DNA of 64,000 nucleotides, from assembly GCF_002993335.1 (NCBI RefSeq), contig NZ_PVNS01000012.1, forward strand, positions 1 through 64,000, read 5' to 3'. How positions within the stretch are numbered: the first letter of the stretch is position 1; each line of letters opens with the position of its first letter. The DNA comes from Alkalicoccus urumqiensis (GTDB lineage: Bacteria; Bacillota; Bacilli; Bacillales; Salisediminibacteriaceae). The notes under the pieces are model-generated. The model was given only the letters and a program-made list of their open reading frames with translations. It did not search any database and was not told the origin of the DNA. A program made the translations under genes and the position numbers. This document shows, piece after piece, positions 8,004 to 16,885 of this stretch.

Positions 8004-9019
8004 CCGAGTGCGTCCTCCAGGCTCGTTACCGGAACGATTTCCATATCTGTGCCTATAGATTCCGCCGTCTCCTGAGCAGCTTCAAAATTCGTCAGTCCAC
8101 CGGTGTCATCCAGATCGGGAGCGAAAAAGATATCCATGTTATCCTCGTCTGCTGCATAAATTTTCTGGCTGATACCGCCGATGCTTCCGACCGTACCATT
8201 TTCCGAGATAGAGCCGGTACCGGCTATCGAGAGTCCTCTTGTAATGTCTTCCTCGGTCAGCTGATTGTAGATTTCAAGCGCAAACATTAACCCGGCAGAC
8301 GGGCCTCCGATCTGACTTGTACTGATATCTACTTCGGGATCCGTTATCAGTTCACGGTCGGTTACAGGGTTTGATATGCCAATGCCGGCACGTCCTTCCT
8401 CCGCCCCGAATTCTTCAGGGAATTCTTCGGCAGTTACCTCCACGTCCATCTCTTCGTCATTCCGGACGATGGTCATGGAAAACACTTCACCCGCTTCGGC
8501 TCCTGAAACGGAATCAAGCAGTTCATCGGCTGTACGGACTTCCGTTTCATTAACAGAGGTAATCCGGTCACCCGATTCCAGTTTCTCTTCTGCATCCATG
8601 CCGGGAATAATTGATGTGATAACCACGCCGTATTCTTCAAACGAAGCTTCTCTTCCTGCAGCTTCATAAGCCGCGATCACAGACTGCTGCTGTGACGTGC
8701 TCATAAGCATCATCTGCCGGTGATTGTACATATCATCCGACTCTCCGGGAGGACGCACTTCATTCTCATGCATCAGCTCCCTTCTGTCGCTCAACAAAGA
8801 CCAGATATAATTAACCGAGTTCGCTTTTCCCATGCGGATAGTAGTTAAAGCAAAACTTCCTTCATATGCGTAGCCATCTTCCACTTCGATTACATCTGTC
8901 AGCGTCTGGGCATCACCAGGGACAGAGAAGTAATAAGGCAGATGAATAAAATTGACTGCTGCAAGAACCATTAACAGCAGCACCCATTTAATCCATCCGG
9001 TATTTCTTCCGGTATTCAT
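7979..9019 (-). CDS. sepM: SepM family PDZ/Lon-type serine protease (YlbL)
   Basis: A 346-residue membrane-anchored protease. Order: cytoplasmic start, one transmembrane helix (about residues 11-28), a PDZ domain (about 120-210; GVVITSIIPGMDAEEKLESGDRITSVN), and a Lon-type proteolytic domain. The catalytic dyad is visible: serine in STSQIGGPSAGLMFALE and lysine in GSIGGISQKIYAAD. SepM matures a competence peptide in streptococci; in Bacillus YlbL is linked to division control after DNA damage. The protein is very acidic outside the membrane segment. In B. subtilis ylbJ and ylbK separate this gene from coaD; here only 75 bases do. Confidence 0.93.
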   Translation of the reverse strand: MNTGRNTGWIKWVLLLMVLAAVNFIHLPYYFSVPGDAQTLTDVIEVEDGYAYEGSFALTTIRMGKANSVNYIWSLLSDRRELMHENEVRPPGESDDMYNHRQMMLMSTSQQQSVIAAYEAAGREASFEEYGVVITSIIPGMDAEEKLESGDRITSVNETEVRTADELLDSVSGAEAGEVFSMTIVRNDEEMDVEVTAEEFPEEFGAEEGRAGIGISNPVTDRELITDPEVDISTSQIGGPSAGLMFALEIYNQLTEEDITRGLSIAGTGSISENGTVGSIGGISQKIYAADEDNMDIFFAPDLDDTGGLTNFEAAQETAESIGTDMEIVPVTSLEDALGYLESISG

Positions 9020-9094
9020 GCTGCGTTCCTCCTGTCATTCTGCTGTACGTATCATTAAGGTACTGAATCTTGCGCGGAATTGCGATTAATCTGC

Positions 9095-9571
9095 TCAGGA
9101 GGAGAATTTCTTCTCGAGTGCTGCTTTGACTGCTTCAGGCACCATATCATCGGTCAGTGCCCCATGCCGGGCTATTTCTTTGACGAGTGTTGAGCTGAGC
9201 GCCTGATACTCTGGAGCACCCGGCATATACAGCGTTTCCACAGATGGAGTCAGCTTCCGGTTCATGACAGCCATCGGTTCTTCGTATTCCATATCTGTAA
9301 CTGAACGGATTCCTTTTACAAGGACGTCCGCACCCGCCTCTTTCACTGCTTTCGTCAATAAGCCGTCGAATGCCGCTACACGTACGTTCGGATAGAGCGC
9401 GCATGCCTCTTCAAGGAGCGCTGTTTTCTCCTCCAGGGAGAAGAGCGGCTGTTTCCTGCTGTTATGAAGAACGGCAACGGTGACAGCTTGAAATAGGCCG
9501 GCACTTCTTGAGATGATATCCATATGTCCATTCGTGACGGGATCATAGCTTCCCGGGATAAATGCGTGCAT
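9095..9571 (-). CDS. coaD: Phosphopantetheine adenylyltransferase
   Basis: A 158-residue enzyme for the penultimate step of coenzyme A synthesis, joining 4'-phosphopantetheine and ATP. The GSYDPVTNGHMDII motif (TxGH nucleotidyltransferase signature), KGIRSVTDMEYE and the ALSSTLVKEIA segment are all present. It overlaps rsmD in a TAATG stop-start, so the two are translationally coupled; the rsmD-coaD pair is conserved in Bacillota. Confidence 0.97.
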   Translation of the reverse strand: MHAFIPGSYDPVTNGHMDIISRSAGLFQAVTVAVLHNSRKQPLFSLEEKTALLEEACALYPNVRVAAFDGLLTKAVKEAGADVLVKGIRSVTDMEYEEPMAVMNRKLTPSVETLYMPGAPEYQALSSTLVKEIARHGALTDDMVPEAVKAALEKKFSS

Positions 9572-10134
9572 TACAACTCGTCCTCCTGTGTAAACAATTC
9601 AATACGTATCGTTCCATATGTCATCGTGTCTATTTTAACGAGACCACCTGTTTTATCCGGGAGAAAAAAGCTGCTGTCGTGTTCACATGCAGCCAGTCCA
9701 CCGGCTTCAAGCAGACCGTATTCCTGTATTGTCTGCAGATCTTTTTCCAGATTCTGTTTCTCGTAAGGAGGGTCCAAATAAATAAAGGAAAAAGACTGCT
9801 TCCGCTTTCCGCTTGCTTTGAGCGCTCTGACCGCTTCCGTTTTGTACATCTCAATGCTTTCTTTTTCCGCACCGAGTTTTTTTATATTTTCTTTCATAAC
9901 AAGAAACGCGCTGCGGTCACGTTCGACATACACGAGCGTTTCCATACCTCTCGACAGTGCCTCCAGTCCCATGACACCGCTGCCACCGTAAAGATCAAGT
10001 ACGCTGCCGCCTTCAAAGTAAGGGCCGATCTGGTGAAAAAATGCTTCACGGACCTTATCGGTTGTCGGCCTTGTTGTTGAACCTGGCACGGCCTTCACTG
10101 TTCGTCCTTTCCACTTTCCACTGATTATCCGCAC
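9571..10134 (-). CDS. rsmD: 16S rRNA (guanine966-N2)-methyltransferase RsmD
   Basis: A 187-residue SAM-dependent methyltransferase. It begins MRIISGKWKGR (GTG start with AGGAGAG 6 bases upstream), has the SAM loop LDLYGGSGVMGLEALSRG, and ends the catalytic region with YLDPPYE, the (D/N)PPY motif that methylates exocyclic amines. It corresponds to B. subtilis YlbH. It is the first gene of the rsmD-coaD unit and is separated from ylbG by a strong hairpin. Confidence 0.95.
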   Translation of the reverse strand: MRIISGKWKGRTVKAVPGSTTRPTTDKVREAFFHQIGPYFEGGSVLDLYGGSGVMGLEALSRGMETLVYVERDRSAFLVMKENIKKLGAEKESIEMYKTEAVRALKASGKRKQSFSFIYLDPPYEKQNLEKDLQTIQEYGLLEAGGLAACEHDSSFFLPDKTGGLVKIDTMTYGTIRIELFTQEDEL

Positions 10135-10220
10135 AGATCTCTCTCCTGTTCAAAACAGTATTTTTAATCAGCCGCAGGATCCTTGTCTCTAAATCCCGGC
10201 GGCAGTCTGTTCCTTCCGCA

Positions 10221-10255
10221 TAAAAGTCAGCCAGAAGATCGTCCTTCTGGCTGAC
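10221..10255 (-). terminator. Terminator between ylbG and rsmD
   Basis: GTCAGCCAGAAG and CTTCTGGCTGAC form a perfect 12-base stem with a 6-base loop, followed on the minus strand by TTTTA. It would end or attenuate the ricF-ylbG transcript. Confidence 0.7.
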
Positions 10256-10280
10256 GCGGGGATACTCCGGCACACGGAAG

Positions 10281-10556
10281 CTAGAGTCCCATTTTATAAT
10301 CATCTTTCGGTATCTTTTCTTTCACTTCTTTTTGATATTCTGTCTTTATCCAGGGACGCATCGACCTGCGCACACGCTTAACAAATGGGAGTTTTTGGAG
10401 TTTATCCTCCAGCTGTTCCATGTTTTCTACATCTGTGTAAAGAACCACATACTTCATTTTCCTGGAAACGTAATGAACATGTCCATAGCGCTTTAACTGC
10501 TTCACCTGTTTAAGCGACTGCAGGTAAACGGATAAACTTACTCGATCCTGAACCAT
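10281..10556 (-). CDS. ylbG: YlbG family protein (DUF2129)
   Basis: A 91-residue conserved Bacillota protein of unknown function. It begins MVQDRVSLSVYLQSLKQVKQLKRYGHVHYVSRKMKYVVLY, typical of DUF2129. The C-terminus is basic (VRRSMRPWIKTEYQKEVKEK). The start at 10556 has AAGGAGG 7 bases upstream; upstream readings are alanine-rich frame read-through of the ricF tail. It is 13 bases after ricF. Confidence 0.9.
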   Translation of the reverse strand: MVQDRVSLSVYLQSLKQVKQLKRYGHVHYVSRKMKYVVLYTDVENMEQLEDKLQKLPFVKRVRRSMRPWIKTEYQKEVKEKIPKDDYKMGL

Positions 10557-10569
10557 CACTGTTCCTCCT

Positions 10570-11013
10570 TCAGCTGCAGCCACAGCTTCCACCCGAGCCG
10601 CATCCGCCGCTGCAGGAAGACTGCTGGGCGTCAAAAAATGGATTTCCTGTCGGGACTTTTATATTTGGGGATACTTCATCTGCAATCATTTTACTGATTT
10701 CACTGAGCAGTTCATGCAGATATTTTTCCGCCTGCTTAAATTCAGCGATTACTGGCTCCGTATCCAGACCCCGCTTAAATTCTCTCACTTCTGCAGTAAT
10801 CGTCCGGAAGTCGGGATGATATTTTCCAAAACGCTGCACTTCTTCATACTTTTCTTTTAACAATTGAAACTCCTGCAGCTTTGACTGAATGTGCCGGTCT
10901 TTCTGCACTGCTTTTTTGGTACGTATATATTGAGCAAATATTTCCGATTCCACTATATAATCACTGAGTACCTCAGCTTCTGCTGCAAGAGAGATATCCG
11001 TCATTGTCATCAT
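10570..11013 (-). CDS. ricF: RicF (YlbF), subunit of the Y-complex
   Basis: A 147-residue, mostly helical protein. With RicA (YmcA) and RicT (YaaT) it forms the Y-complex, which carries iron-sulfur clusters and acts with RNase Y in mRNA maturation, biofilm formation, competence and sporulation. The YlbF/DUF964 helical region covers about residues 10-110. The tail SSCSGGCGSGGSCGCS supplies a cysteine cluster consistent with an Fe-S ligand role. The start was set at 11013, 7 bases after GGAGGTG; there are alternative ATGs 3 and 9 bases on. Confidence 0.92.
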   Translation of the reverse strand: MMTMTDISLAAEAEVLSDYIVESEIFAQYIRTKKAVQKDRHIQSKLQEFQLLKEKYEEVQRFGKYHPDFRTITAEVREFKRGLDTEPVIAEFKQAEKYLHELLSEISKMIADEVSPNIKVPTGNPFFDAQQSSCSGGCGSGGSCGCS

Positions 11014-11127
11014 GGGGATCCACCTCCATTTCCAGTATATCACGATCCCCAGTCAAGAAGAAACCAGTGTCTTCCACCAGTGCTGATTAAGCTCTGTGAC
11101 TATATTTCAAAAATAAAGCTCCGTGCG

Positions 11128-11156
11128 TTGCAACGAGTCTCATTTCATACTATTAT
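11128..11156 (+). promoter_or_regulatory. Sigma-A promoter of the YugN-like gene
   Basis: TTGCAA and TATTAT are separated by 17 bases, ending 38 bases before the start codon. Confidence 0.6.
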
Positions 11157-11194
11157 TAGTAATAGAGTCCGTTTAACTGAGGAGGAGGAAGCTT

Positions 11195-11551
11195 ATGAAT
11201 TTTGAACAGAATAAACTGGAAGGCAGCATTGTCAATTTTGCTGACCTCGATGAAATGATGAAAGAAGAAGGGTTCGACGCGCAGTGGGACTACGAACGCA
11301 TCACATACGATTATAAAATTGTTGATCAGGTGAAAAACGAGATATATTATTTCCGCATCCCTGCCCTGGTACATACGGGAGAAATTCCAAACGACAGCGC
11401 TCAGGTAAAAATGTACACCCCTTACCTCGGCAAGCACTACTACCCTCACGGTGTGGAATATGACGAAGTATTTCCGGAACGTATTGTAGAAAAGTGCTCG
11501 AAAAAACTGGACGTTCTTTTTGATAAAATTAAAGAAATCACTGTAGTTTAA
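11195..11551 (+). CDS. YugN-like family protein
   Basis: A 118-residue acidic soluble protein matching the YugN-like family of Bacillaceae, whose function is unknown. Recognisable parts are the start MNFEQNKLEGSIVNFADLD, the middle DYERITYDYKIVDQ and GVEYDEVFPERIVEKCSKKLDVL near the end. A GGAGGAGG ribosome site precedes the ATG. It is monocistronic, with its own promoter and terminator. Confidence 0.82.
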   Translation: MNFEQNKLEGSIVNFADLDEMMKEEGFDAQWDYERITYDYKIVDQVKNEIYYFRIPALVHTGEIPNDSAQVKMYTPYLGKHYYPHGVEYDEVFPERIVEKCSKKLDVLFDKIKEITVV

Positions 11552-11561
11552 TGCTGAACCG

Positions 11562-11605
11562 ACTTTCGGTCACCCTGATCCCAGCGGCTGATCGGAAGTT
11601 TTTTT
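11562..11605 (+). terminator. Terminator of the YugN-like gene
   Basis: ACTTTCGGTCA pairs with TGATCGGAAGT (with G-U pairs) and is followed by TTTTTTT. Confidence 0.7.
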
Positions 11606-11670
11606 AAAAATGCCTTTTTTTCACCCTCACTTATTCACTATTCAGCAGCCTGACGAAAGGAGCTCCCAAC

Positions 11671-12726
11671 TTGCCGCCCTATTTGAAGAAATACATAACG
11701 ATTGCATTTATACTAATTGCAGCCGGGTTGTTCTTTTACTTTGTGCTGCCGGTATCCATTCCGCTCCTGCTTGCTTTTATTACAGCGCTGTTTCTTTCTC
11801 CTGTCGTAAAGAAGCTGGCTTCATTTAAAAAGATTACCCGGAGTGCAGCTGTATTTATCGTATTTATATTGTTTACAGCTGCAGCAGCAGCACTTCTGTA
11901 TTTTTTAATGACCAGAGCACTCATCCAGGTCAATACATTTATAGAAAATCTCCCCGGCATGATTAATGAAATGAACGTAGCATGGATGACGCTGCTGGAA
12001 AACCTCCGCACCCAGTTTGATCATCTTTCTGAAGACATTGTTGATACAATCGACCAGGAGGTCACGTCGCTGTTATCGGAATCCAGAAATAGACTGCAGG
12101 ACATTGATATTATCGGCAGGGTCAGTGCGATTATTCTGGCCATCCCTTCCTACATTGTTTCTCTGCTTGTGTATCTAATTGCTCTTTACTTATTTCTACT
12201 GGACCTGCCGCGGCTGCGTGAGAAAGCCTTCTCCTATCTTAAGCCGGAAACAGCAGACAAAGTACAGTTTATGAGTTCCCGCTTGTCGAGCGTTATTTTC
12301 GGTTTCTTTAAAGCTCAGTTTCTCGTGAGCCTGATTATATTTGCCGTCACTTTCATCGGCCTTCTCTTTATCGCACCGGAAGCAGCGCTGATCATGTCGA
12401 TCCTCATATGGGCGATCGATTTCATTCCAATTATCGGTTCCATTGCAGTTCTGGCTCCATGGGCCATTTTCGAATTTATTCTTGGAGACAATTCCACTGC
12501 AGTGCAGCTATTTATTCTGGCAGCGGTGCTGCTGACTATACGAAGAACGGTCGAGCCGAAAGTTATGGGCCATCACATCGGCTTATCACCGCTTGCTACA
12601 CTGATCTCACTGTATATCGGTTTAATGCTTCTAGGTGCGGTCGGCTTTATCCTCGGCCCGCTGCTCGTTATCTTATTCTCCAGTGCAAAAGAGGCAGGAC
12701 TGATCCGGATGAACTTTAAAATTTGA
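11671..12726 (+). CDS. ytvI: YtvI-type AI-2E/PerM family membrane protein
   Basis: A 351-residue polytopic protein of the AI-2E transporter (PerM) superfamily, closest by memory to the Bacillus sporulation membrane protein YtvI. About eight hydrophobic helices flank a large extracytoplasmic loop (about residues 85-160, LIQVNTFIENLPGMINEMN...). The conserved C-terminal motif PKVMGHHIGLSPLATLISLYIGLMLLG is present. It starts with TTG; GAAAGGAG lies upstream. The YtvI assignment is less certain than the superfamily. It occupies the place where B. subtilis has ctaG and ylbA-E. Confidence 0.75.
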   Translation: MPPYLKKYITIAFILIAAGLFFYFVLPVSIPLLLAFITALFLSPVVKKLASFKKITRSAAVFIVFILFTAAAAALLYFLMTRALIQVNTFIENLPGMINEMNVAWMTLLENLRTQFDHLSEDIVDTIDQEVTSLLSESRNRLQDIDIIGRVSAIILAIPSYIVSLLVYLIALYLFLLDLPRLREKAFSYLKPETADKVQFMSSRLSSVIFGFFKAQFLVSLIIFAVTFIGLLFIAPEAALIMSILIWAIDFIPIIGSIAVLAPWAIFEFILGDNSTAVQLFILAAVLLTIRRTVEPKVMGHHIGLSPLATLISLYIGLMLLGAVGFILGPLLVILFSSAKEAGLIRMNFKI

Positions 12727-12776
12727 GCTCATTCATCATAGAGAGTGCGAACTAACAAATTATGCATCCACTAAAT

Positions 12777-12816
12777 AAGGCTCCCGGCGATCTTAAAAGA
12801 TCACCGGGAGCCTTAT
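12777..12816. terminator. Bidirectional terminator after ytvI
   Basis: AAGGCTCCCGG pairs with CCGGGAGCCTT, and an inner GATC/GATC stem extends it. A/T-rich sequence lies on both sides. Together with 12920-12951 it separates the convergent ytvI and cta units. Confidence 0.8.
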
Positions 12817-12919
12817 TATATGCAAAACTATTTAATCATTCAGCTCTGCCATGCTCTTGCTCACGTTTGCATTAAGAAGACAAAAGTTTGCTTTCCGGTA
12901 TGGACAGCTGAATTAAAAG

Positions 12920-12951
12920 CAGAGACCCACGGCTGCAGCCGTGAGTCTCTG
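12920..12951 (-). terminator. Terminator of the cta operon
   Basis: CAGAGACTCACGGCT/AGCCGTGGGTCTCTG forms a 15-base stem with one mismatch on the minus strand, followed by CTTTTAATT, just after the ctaF stop. Confidence 0.8.
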
Positions 12952-12958
12952 AAATGAA

Positions 12959-13303
12959 TTAATATTTCGTTACACCGATCAAGAGCATCAGTGATGCAAC
13001 AGTCATCGCGGCTACAAACAGGCCGGACCACATCATCACATTCGCCCAAGCATTGCCTTTCGAATTCAGATGCATAAAGTAATACAGCTGCATAATGACC
13101 TGCACTGATGCGAGCAGAAGGATGAACGGAATCGCAAACCCTGTTGGAATCGCATCACTTGCTACTGTGAGAAAAGCTGTGCTCGTCATAAAGATCATGA
13201 ATACGAAAGAAGCAATCTGTGCTTTTGTTTCCCGTTTCAGCGAGCGCTCCGTATCACGGGAAGCTTTGCCTTCAAGTCTTGCGCTGGGATCTACATGCGA
13301 CAT
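12959..13303 (-). CDS. ctaF: Cytochrome caa3 oxidase subunit IV (CtaF)
   Basis: A 114-residue membrane subunit of the caa3 terminal oxidase with three hydrophobic helices, of the bacterial COX4 type 2 family. The segment QVIMQLYYFMHLNSKGN is characteristic. It begins 4 bases after ctaE and is the last gene of ctaBCDEF; B. subtilis has ctaG next, but here a terminator follows at once. Confidence 0.92.
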   Translation of the reverse strand: MSHVDPSARLEGKASRDTERSLKRETKAQIASFVFMIFMTSTAFLTVASDAIPTGFAIPFILLLASVQVIMQLYYFMHLNSKGNAWANVMMWSGLFVAAMTVASLMLLIGVTKY

Positions 13304-13307
13304 ACGA

Positions 13308-13916
13308 TCACGCTCCTACTCCCAGTAGATAAACTACTGTGAAAATGAATACCCACACTACATCAATAAAGTGCCAGTATAGTACTGCGGTATAAAACTT
13401 GGATGCATTCGTCAATGTAATACCCGCTTTACGGTAGCGGATAAGCAGTGTGATAATCCAACCGATACCAAACGTAACGTGGGCGCCGTGCGTTCCAACG
13501 AGTGAATAGAAAGAAGAAGCAAATGCACTGGATGTATACCCTAAGCCGAGATGGTTATACTCGTAAAACTCGTAAATCTCAAATCCGAGAAAGCCGAGTC
13601 CGAGAGCTACCGTCAGCCACATCCACATGATCATTCCTTTAAAGCTTCCCTTTTTCATGCTGATCACAGCAAAAACACTCGTTAAACTGCTTGTCAGAAG
13701 TAGCATTGTCATAATAAATACAAGTTCCAGATGGAATAAGTCTGCCGGTCCCGGCGCATCTGCCGTACTTCCTCTCAGTGCCAGATACGTACCGAAGAGA
13801 GAAGCAAACAGCACGGTCTCTCCACCAAGGAAAAACCAAAAACCAAGGTATTTGTTCTTTCCTTCAAGCGTTGCCTTTTCCGGATGAGCCGGAAGTGTGT
13901 GAGCAGGCTGTGCCAT
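13308..13916 (-). CDS. ctaE: Cytochrome caa3 oxidase subunit III (CtaE)
   Basis: A 202-residue subunit III with five transmembrane helices. It shows GFWFFLGGETVLFASLFGTYLALRG near the start and the family segment GTHGAHVTFGIGWIITLL, ending in YWHFIDVVWVFIFTVVYLLG. It overlaps the ctaD stop by one base, so it is translationally coupled to subunit I. Confidence 0.96.
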   Translation of the reverse strand: MAQPAHTLPAHPEKATLEGKNKYLGFWFFLGGETVLFASLFGTYLALRGSTADAPGPADLFHLELVFIMTMLLLTSSLTSVFAVISMKKGSFKGMIMWMWLTVALGLGFLGFEIYEFYEYNHLGLGYTSSAFASSFYSLVGTHGAHVTFGIGWIITLLIRYRKAGITLTNASKFYTAVLYWHFIDVVWVFIFTVVYLLGVGA

Positions 13917-15748
13917 CAGCTTTCACCTCCCTGTTTCTTAATCTCAGACACTGGAATATGATAGCCGTGATCCTCTTTAATCGAACGGACAAACATGCAG
14001 CCGAAGTTAATCAGTAGTCCGAGCGCAATAAGAAGATACATTTCATAAATAACACCGAAACTGGCTACAACAAGACCGGAACTCATGATAATCGGAAGGA
14101 TGGAGCCGTTTGGCATGTGGATCTCATCCAATGGTTCTGCGGCCTTAATCTTTCCATTACCATTCATTTTCTCATACCAGAGTGCGTCAAGATCCCGGAT
14201 GAGCGGTGTCTGAGCAAAGTTGAATTCCTGAACAGGTGTCGTCGTTGCCCACTCCAGCGTACGTCCGTCCCAAGGATCGGTGACGTTCGTTGTGTTTTTG
14301 CGGGAGACGATAACATTTACGACGAGGAAGATGAAGGCCACAGCCATCATGAATGCACCGAGAGAGCTGATCAGGTTCATTTCATTAAAGCCCTGTCCGT
14401 CAAGGTAGGATGCAACACGACGCGGCATACCAACCAGACCAAGGAAGTGCTGAATGAAGAATGTCAGATGGAAACCGATTAGGAAGAGCCAGAAGAAAAT
14501 CTTTCCCAGTCCCTCTCCCAGTCGATAACCAAACATTTTCGGCCACCAGTAAAACGTTGCAGCAAAGATACCGAATACAGATCCACCAATAATAACGTAG
14601 TGGAAGTGAGCGACGACAAAGTACGTATCATGGAACTGATAGTCCGCCGCACTCATCGCGAGCTGCACCCCGGTTACCCCGCCGAGTACGAATGATGGAA
14701 TAAAGGCCAAAGCGAACAGATTCGCCGTAGTAAATTTGATCCGTCCTCCCCAGAGCGTGAGGAGCCAGTTGAAAATTTTGATGCCTGTCGGAACGGCAAT
14801 TGCCATTGTAGCAACTGCGAAAATCGCGTTCGCAACAGGTCCCATACCCACTGTAAACATGTGGTGGGCCCAGACCATGAATCCAAGGAATCCGATGATC
14901 ATCGTTGCAAATACCATAGCAGAGTAACCGAACAGGCGTTTTTTAGCAAAAGTCGAAATAACTTCTGAGAAGATTCCGAATGCCGGAAGAATTAGAATAT
15001 AAACTTCCGGGTGACCGAATATCCAGAATAAGTGCTGGTAAATAACGACATTACCACCGAGTCCGATGTCAAAGAACGCGCCACCGAATGTCCGGTCCAG
15101 CATAAGCAGAAGGAGTCCTACTGTCAGTGCCGGGAATGCAAAAAGAATCAGCATCGACGTAACGAACGTTGTCCATGTAAACAGCGGCATCCGCATCATA
15201 CTCATACCGGGAGCGCGCATATTTACAATGGTAACGAGGAAGTTTATCCCCGACATTAATGTTCCGGCACCACTTACCTGAAGACCGAGTATGTAGTAAT
15301 CTACACCCTGACCTTCCGAAGTTGTAGAAAGCGGAGCGTAGGCAGTCCAGCCTGCGTCCGGAGCACCGCCGGTAAAGTAACTTACGTGCAGAAGCAGTCC
15401 CCCGAAAAGAAACAGCCAGAAGCCAAGAGAGTTTACAAAAGGAAATGCAACGTCCCTTGCTCCGATCTGAAGCGGCGTGACGAAGTTCATAAAGCCGAAA
15501 AACATCGGCATAGCTGCTAAAAACAGCATGGTCGTTCCGTGCATCGTTAATACTTCATTGTATGTTTGTTCACCGAGAAAAGCCATTTCCGGAAACATAA
15601 GCTGAATCCGTATAAGCATTGCTTCAATACCGGCAATGGTAAAGAAGAAAAGCCCCGCCAAAAAATACATGATGCCGATTTTTTTATGGTCGACGGTGGT
15701 CAGCCAGTCCCAGACGACACTTTTCTGTGCAGCTGAGCTGTTGGACAC
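13916..15748 (-). CDS. ctaD: Cytochrome caa3 oxidase subunit I (CtaD)
   Basis: The 610-residue catalytic subunit of the proton-pumping heme-copper oxidase, which reduces oxygen to water. It has about 12-14 helices. The low-spin heme histidine region [13 protein letters not shown], the CuB/Tyr motif [16 protein letters not shown], the two adjacent CuB histidines in WAHHMFTVG and the heme histidines in [13 protein letters not shown] are all visible. The PEVY form marks the A-type K and D pathway oxidases. The soluble C-terminal extension is acidic. It lies 20 bases after ctaC. Confidence 0.98.
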   Translation of the reverse strand: MSNSSAAQKSVVWDWLTTVDHKKIGIMYFLAGLFFFTIAGIEAMLIRIQLMFPEMAFLGEQTYNEVLTMHGTTMLFLAAMPMFFGFMNFVTPLQIGARDVAFPFVNSLGFWLFLFGGLLLHVSYFTGGAPDAGWTAYAPLSTTSEGQGVDYYILGLQVSGAGTLMSGINFLVTIVNMRAPGMSMMRMPLFTWTTFVTSMLILFAFPALTVGLLLLMLDRTFGGAFFDIGLGGNVVIYQHLFWIFGHPEVYILILPAFGIFSEVISTFAKKRLFGYSAMVFATMIIGFLGFMVWAHHMFTVGMGPVANAIFAVATMAIAVPTGIKIFNWLLTLWGGRIKFTTANLFALAFIPSFVLGGVTGVQLAMSAADYQFHDTYFVVAHFHYVIIGGSVFGIFAATFYWWPKMFGYRLGEGLGKIFFWLFLIGFHLTFFIQHFLGLVGMPRRVASYLDGQGFNEMNLISSLGAFMMAVAFIFLVVNVIVSRKNTTNVTDPWDGRTLEWATTTPVQEFNFAQTPLIRDLDALWYEKMNGNGKIKAAEPLDEIHMPNGSILPIIMSSGLVVASFGVIYEMYLLIALGLLINFGCMFVRSIKEDHGYHIPVSEIKKQGGES

Positions 15749-15768
15749 GTGAATACCTCCCTTTTGTC

Positions 15769-16851
15769 TTAGTCTTCTTCAAGTACTTTCAGTTCCGTAA
15801 TGTAATCGATCAGCGCATCCATCTCGTCATCAGAAATCTGATCTTCTGAAAACGCCGGCATTTCATTATCCGGCTTCAGAGACTGCGGATCACGGATCCA
15901 GTCGTGCAGGTTTTCATCTGTCGGCTCAAGGAAACCAGCTACTACCTGACGTTCACCGAAGTTCGTGAAGTTCGGTCCGGTCGGGCTGCCTTCATCTCCT
16001 ACGGCGTGACACGAAATACAGTTTGACTCAAATACTTCGCGGCCTTCAACAGCCGCCTCGCCGGCAGCTTCTCCGGAAACGACTGCTTCGTCCGGCTCTG
16101 CCATGTTAGCAGCCCAGACGTCAAAAGTATCGCCGTCAACAGCTACCACTTTGAAGTCCATAAGCCAGTGGGAGGCTCCGCAGAGTTCGGTACATTTACC
16201 GAAGTAAATGCCTTCTTCCGGTGCTTCAAGCCACATTTCATTCGTAATACCCGGTACATTATCCATTTTTCCCCCGAGGGCCGGAACCCAGAAGGAGTGA
16301 ACAACATCCGATGCCTCCAGAACGATTTCAACCCGGCGGTCTGTCGGAATGTAAAGATCCTGCCCTGCATTAATATCAAGGTTCGGATATTCAAATTCCC
16401 ACCAGAATTGGTGAGCTGTTGCCTGTACAGTAATAAAGTCTTCGCCTTCAACCATACCTTCCTGGCCTTCTCCTTCTTCACCGTCTGCCTCTGTCGCCGA
16501 CATGGAAGGCGTTTCCGCCAGTGTAAACGTATCCATGATGTTAGGTACGGCAAGGATGAGCAGAAGAAGGATTGGAATCGTCGTCCAGATAAATTCCAGC
16601 GCACGGTTACCATGAACCTGCTTTGGAATATGTGTATCTCCGGGACGTTCGCGGAACTTAATTAATACGAACGTATAGATGGAGAAAACGACGACGATAA
16701 CGAAAATCATGACATACAGGGACAGCTGAATCAGATTCAGCTGCATTTCTGCAACCGGACCTCGTGGGTCCAGTGCGGATAAATTTTCCACACCACATCC
16801 CGCCAGAAGCGCGATCAGTGAAAATGGAAGTAGTCGCAGCAAATGTTTCAT
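15769..16851 (-). CDS. ctaC: Cytochrome caa3 oxidase subunit II with fused cytochrome c (CtaC)
   Basis: A 360-residue membrane-anchored subunit II. A lipoprotein signal ([12 protein letters not shown], cleavage before Cys19) is followed by two transmembrane helices. The extracytoplasmic cupredoxin domain has the CuA ligands in [17 protein letters not shown] cytochrome c domain is fused at the C-terminus (CISCH heme motif, distal Met in [10 protein letters not shown]), which defines a caa3 oxidase. Acidic insertions such as [18 protein letters not shown] suit an extracellular part exposed to high salt. Confidence 0.97.
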   Translation of the reverse strand: MKHLLRLLPFSLIALLAGCGVENLSALDPRGPVAEMQLNLIQLSLYVMIFVIVVVFSIYTFVLIKFRERPGDTHIPKQVHGNRALEFIWTTIPILLLLILAVPNIMDTFTLAETPSMSATEADGEEGEGQEGMVEGEDFITVQATAHQFWWEFEYPNLDINAGQDLYIPTDRRVEIVLEASDVVHSFWVPALGGKMDNVPGITNEMWLEAPEEGIYFGKCTELCGASHWLMDFKVVAVDGDTFDVWAANMAEPDEAVVSGEAAGEAAVEGREVFESNCISCHAVGDEGSPTGPNFTNFGERQVVAGFLEPTDENLHDWIRDPQSLKPDNEMPAFSEDQISDDEMDALIDYITELKVLEED

Positions 16852-16885
16852 TTCGTCGCAAACCCCGCTTTCTTAAACGCAATTT

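Noticed and set aside
10055-10303. 82-codon frame between ylbG and rsmD
   Set aside because: It overlaps the rsmD start and the perfect hairpin at 10226-10255; no ribosome site is seen and the composition is odd.
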